Below, in pieces: positions 4,802 to 6,126 of a stretch of DNA of 6,126 nt. The first letter of the stretch is position 1, and every line of letters starts with the position of its first letter. A model generated the notes under the pieces. That model was not told the origin of the DNA and ran no database searches. It saw nothing but the letters and a program-made list of their open reading frames with translations. Source of the DNA: Chloroflexota bacterium (lineage in GTDB: Bacteria; Chloroflexota; Limnocylindria; P2-11E). The stretch is taken from NCBI GenBank assembly GCA_025350745.1, contig JANXXG010000293.1, positions 1 through 6,126 of the forward strand, written 5' to 3'. The translations under genes and the position numbers were made by a program.

Positions 4802-5921
4802 AGCGCGCGCGTGTTCGTCGAACGTATTCGCCGAACAGCGGCTCGGTGAACTCGAACTGGCCCCGGCTGACCTTCCGGACGATCCCCTCGTCGATCAGCT
4901 TGTCCACGGAACGCTTGGCCGCCATGGCGCTCCTCCCGCTTCCGTACACGCGCTGAGCCGTTGCGATCCGCACCGCCGTCTCGCGGGTGCCCTTCGGCTC
5001 CTCGATCAGCTCCCAAAGCAGCTCGAAGTTGCGCTCGAGACCCCAGTACGTCTTCTCCTGTGCGAGCTCGATCGCCTTCGGCGTCGCACGGGCGAGCGTG
5101 CGTAGCGTGAGCAGGTGCTGGCATGCCTCCATCAGGTCGCGCGGATGTCCTCCCGTGAACGAGATCAGGCGCTGTGCCACGTCGGTCGCGAGGGGCAGCC
5201 CCAGCTCCCGAAACCGCTGCTCGATATACGTGACCCATTCGCTGACCAGCGGAGGCGGTAGCCCGATGGTGGTGCCAAGTCGGAACGCCATGCGCCGGCG
5301 ATCCTTGAAGAGGGTGGCCAACACGCCGACCTCCGAGCCCATGTACACGTATGCGGTGCTCTTGTTGGCATGTTGCAGCTCGGCGCGGATCTGGTCATAG
5401 ATCTTGTCCGAGCTCTTGCGAAGCGTTGGGAACTCGTCGTAGACGACGACGGCACGGACCTTCTTCTCGTCTGCAAGTCGATCCGCCAGGCCGAGCGCAG
5501 TCGTCAGCTTGTGGCTGACGGAGACGGGTCGGTCGGGCGCATGGAAGGCAAGGGCGAGCTCGGAATCCGCGTGATAGAGGATCGGGCGCGGAACGTTCCG
5601 CAGAAGGTCGCCGAGCTTGGCGAATGCGTCACGTCGTCCGGCTGCTTCCGCATAGGTCTCGGCGGCCACGAGCTCCGCGAAATCTTCGACGCTTGTCGCT
5701 CTCGAGCAGTCGATCCGGACGCCCCATCCGCCCGCGGTACGGACTCGTCGCAGCAGGTCCGCGATGACGCTGGTCTTTCCGGTCTGACGGGGCGCGCTCA
5801 AGACGATGGGATTGCCCTGCACGTAGACGCGCTCGTAGAGGTCACGGAGGGTGTGCTCACGACCCACCAGATCCTCGCTGGCTACCTCACCGCCTGTCGG
5901 AAAGTCGCGTCGCTGCGGCAT
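4800..5921 (-). CDS. AAA+ ATPase of the archaeal-type COG1672 group, with C-terminal winged helix
   Basis: The product has 373 residues from ATG 5921, selected because GAGGGAG (5927-5933 on the minus strand) precedes it by five bases; an in-frame GTG at 5945 would add eight residues without a ribosome site. Near the N-terminus it has LVGREHTLRDLYERV (18-32), then Walker A at 43-51 (APRQTGKTS), Walker B at 158-164 (VVVYDEF), a sensor-1 region around Ser196 (YVYMGSEVGV) and the sensor-2/lid signature FTGGHPRDLMEACQHLL at 255-271. Residues about 311-370 are a winged helix (RSVDKLIDEGIVRKVSRGQFEFTEPLFGEYVRR). Members of this Orc1/Cdc6- and STAND-related group are mostly uncharacterised NTP-driven switches or DNA-binding proteins, often in mobile or defence regions. 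It stands alone here, with its own AT-rich promoter carrying palindromes. No effector domain is fused to it, so its output is unknown. Confidence 0.85.
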   Translation of the reverse strand: MPQRRDFPTGGEVASEDLVGREHTLRDLYERVYVQGNPIVLSAPRQTGKTSVIADLLRRVRTAGGWGVRIDCSRATSVEDFAELVAAETYAEAAGRRDAFAKLGDLLRNVPRPILYHADSELALAFHAPDRPVSVSHKLTTALGLADRLADEKKVRAVVVYDEFPTLRKSSDKIYDQIRAELQHANKSTAYVYMGSEVGVLATLFKDRRRMAFRLGTTIGLPPPLVSEWVTYIEQRFRELGLPLATDVAQRLISFTGGHPRDLMEACQHLLTLRTLARATPKAIELAQEKTYWGLERNFELLWELIEEPKGTRETAVRIATAQRVYGSGRSAMAAKRSVDKLIDEGIVRKVSRGQFEFTEPLFGEYVRRTRAR

Positions 5922-5941
5922 CTCTGCTCCCTCATCGTTTA

Positions 5942-5952
5942 TCACATTGTGA
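5942..5952. promoter_or_regulatory. Inverted repeat TCACA-T-TGTGA upstream of the ATPase gene
   Basis: TCACA (5942-5946) and TGTGA (5948-5952) are perfect inverted arms around one base. The repeat lies about 20 bases upstream of the chosen ATG and directly abuts the next palindrome, in the most AT-rich stretch of the window. It could be an operator acting on the ATPase transcript; the binding protein is unknown. Confidence 0.4.
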
Positions 5953-5967
5953 GTTATATCTTATAAC
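5953..5967. promoter_or_regulatory. Inverted repeat GTTATA-TCT-TATAAC at the ATPase promoter
   Basis: GTTATA (5953-5958) and TATAAC (5962-5967) are perfect 6-bp arms. On the minus strand they contain two possible -10 hexamers, TATAAG (5965-5960) and TATAAC (5958-5953), so the palindrome overlaps the likely promoter of the ATPase gene. No good -35 box is found at 16-18 bases, which would suit an activator or a poorly conserved sigma site. Confidence 0.45.
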
Positions 5968-5980
5968 ACCACGAGATATA

Positions 5981-6018
5981 GCGCGACGGCCGCTCGGGGG
6001 CGGGCTCGAGCGCGACGG
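5981..6018. repeat. 9-bp direct repeat flanking a GC-rich inverted repeat
   Basis: GCGCGACGG occurs at 5981-5989 and 6010-6018. Between and overlapping them, CGCTCG (5991-5996) and CGAGCG (6007-6012) can pair as a stem with a 10-base loop. It lies just after the stop of the right-edge partial gene and could act as its 3' stem, but there is no T-run, and such short repeats arise easily in GC-rich DNA. Confidence 0.3.
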
Positions 6019-6027
6019 TCATTGGTT

Positions 6028-6126
6028 CTACACGACCATCGGCAGCTGCTTGCGATCGATGATCCGCGCAACGTGCAAGCCGAGATAGGACGCCGTCCCG
6101 CGCATCTCTCCGCCCTCGGGCTGACC
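6028..6126 (-). CDS. 3' end of an unrecognised protein gene (partial, runs off the window)
   Basis: Reading the minus strand from the right edge, one frame is open for 32 codons to a TAG at 6030-6028. It includes GTASYLGLHVARIID and ends in RKQLPMVV. Most third codon positions are G or C, as in the other genes here, and the stop lies just before the ATPase promoter region. A plus-strand frame over the same bases is also open but has fewer G/C third positions and no start. The piece is too short to assign a family. Confidence 0.5.
   Translation of the reverse strand, partial: GQPEGGEMRGTASYLGLHVARIIDRKQLPMVV

Noticed and set aside
5370..5966. Plus-strand frame of 198 codons opposite the ATPase gene
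   Set aside because: Antisense to Walker A and Walker B coding sequence; no ribosome site and no recognisable domain.
6022..6126. Plus-strand coding region at the right edge (HDHRQLLAIDDPRN frame)
   Set aside because: Open over the same bases as the minus-strand partial gene, but with fewer G/C third positions and no start codon or ribosome site; more likely the mirror of the minus-strand frame.
1..6126. CRISPR array, tRNA, rRNA, insertion sequence or attachment site
   Set aside because: No regularly spaced repeats, cloverleaf, transposase or terminal inverted repeats are seen; the only direct repeats are the short ones listed.

Overview
The window is 6.1 kb of GC-rich bacterial DNA (roughly two thirds G+C by eye) with G/C-ending codons, GTG starts, tightly overlapping genes and two starts that look leaderless. 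This suits a high-GC lineage such as Actinomycetota or Chloroflexota. No rRNA, tRNA or phylogenetic marker gene is present, so the lineage is inference only. The mix of genes looks like an accessory region, not a core operon.

Left part (64-2242, minus strand): three genes in one operon, each joined to the next by a TGATG stop/start overlap. In order of transcription they encode (A) a two-helix membrane protein with a long cytoplasmic helical tail, (B) a small protein with one N-terminal membrane helix that carries an Asp, followed by a compact extracytoplasmic alpha/beta domain, and (C) a protein with one membrane helix, a roughly 100-residue Pro/Gly/Thr linker and a C-terminal beta-sandwich-like domain. 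The order and topology resemble ExbB-ExbD-TonB (also MotA-MotB and ZorA-ZorB), although overall similarity to those families is weak. This is the most interesting feature of the window. Beyond C, the first 62 bases encode a signal-peptide-like stretch in one minus frame but have no start codon.

Centre (2412-3518, plus strand): a two-gene MNT-HEPN toxin-antitoxin-type module. The first protein is an N-terminal winged-helix fused to a minimal nucleotidyltransferase. The second is a HEPN protein that lacks the usual His of the Rx4-6H motif. A perfect 14-bp palindrome lies on the predicted -10 box and suggests autoregulation.

Right part: an ABC-2 type permease of the polysaccharide-export kind without its ATPase nearby (3547-4347, minus), a very small lipoprotein (4484-4750, plus), and an AAA+ ATPase of the archaeal-type COG1672 group (4800-5921, minus) preceded by AT-rich DNA with two abutting palindromes. 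The far right holds the 3' end of an unrecognised minus-strand gene (6028-6126).

The three motor-like proteins probably act together as an envelope complex, and the MNT and HEPN proteins act together as a pair. The sequence gives no direct evidence linking these two groups, or linking the permease, lipoprotein and ATPase to either.
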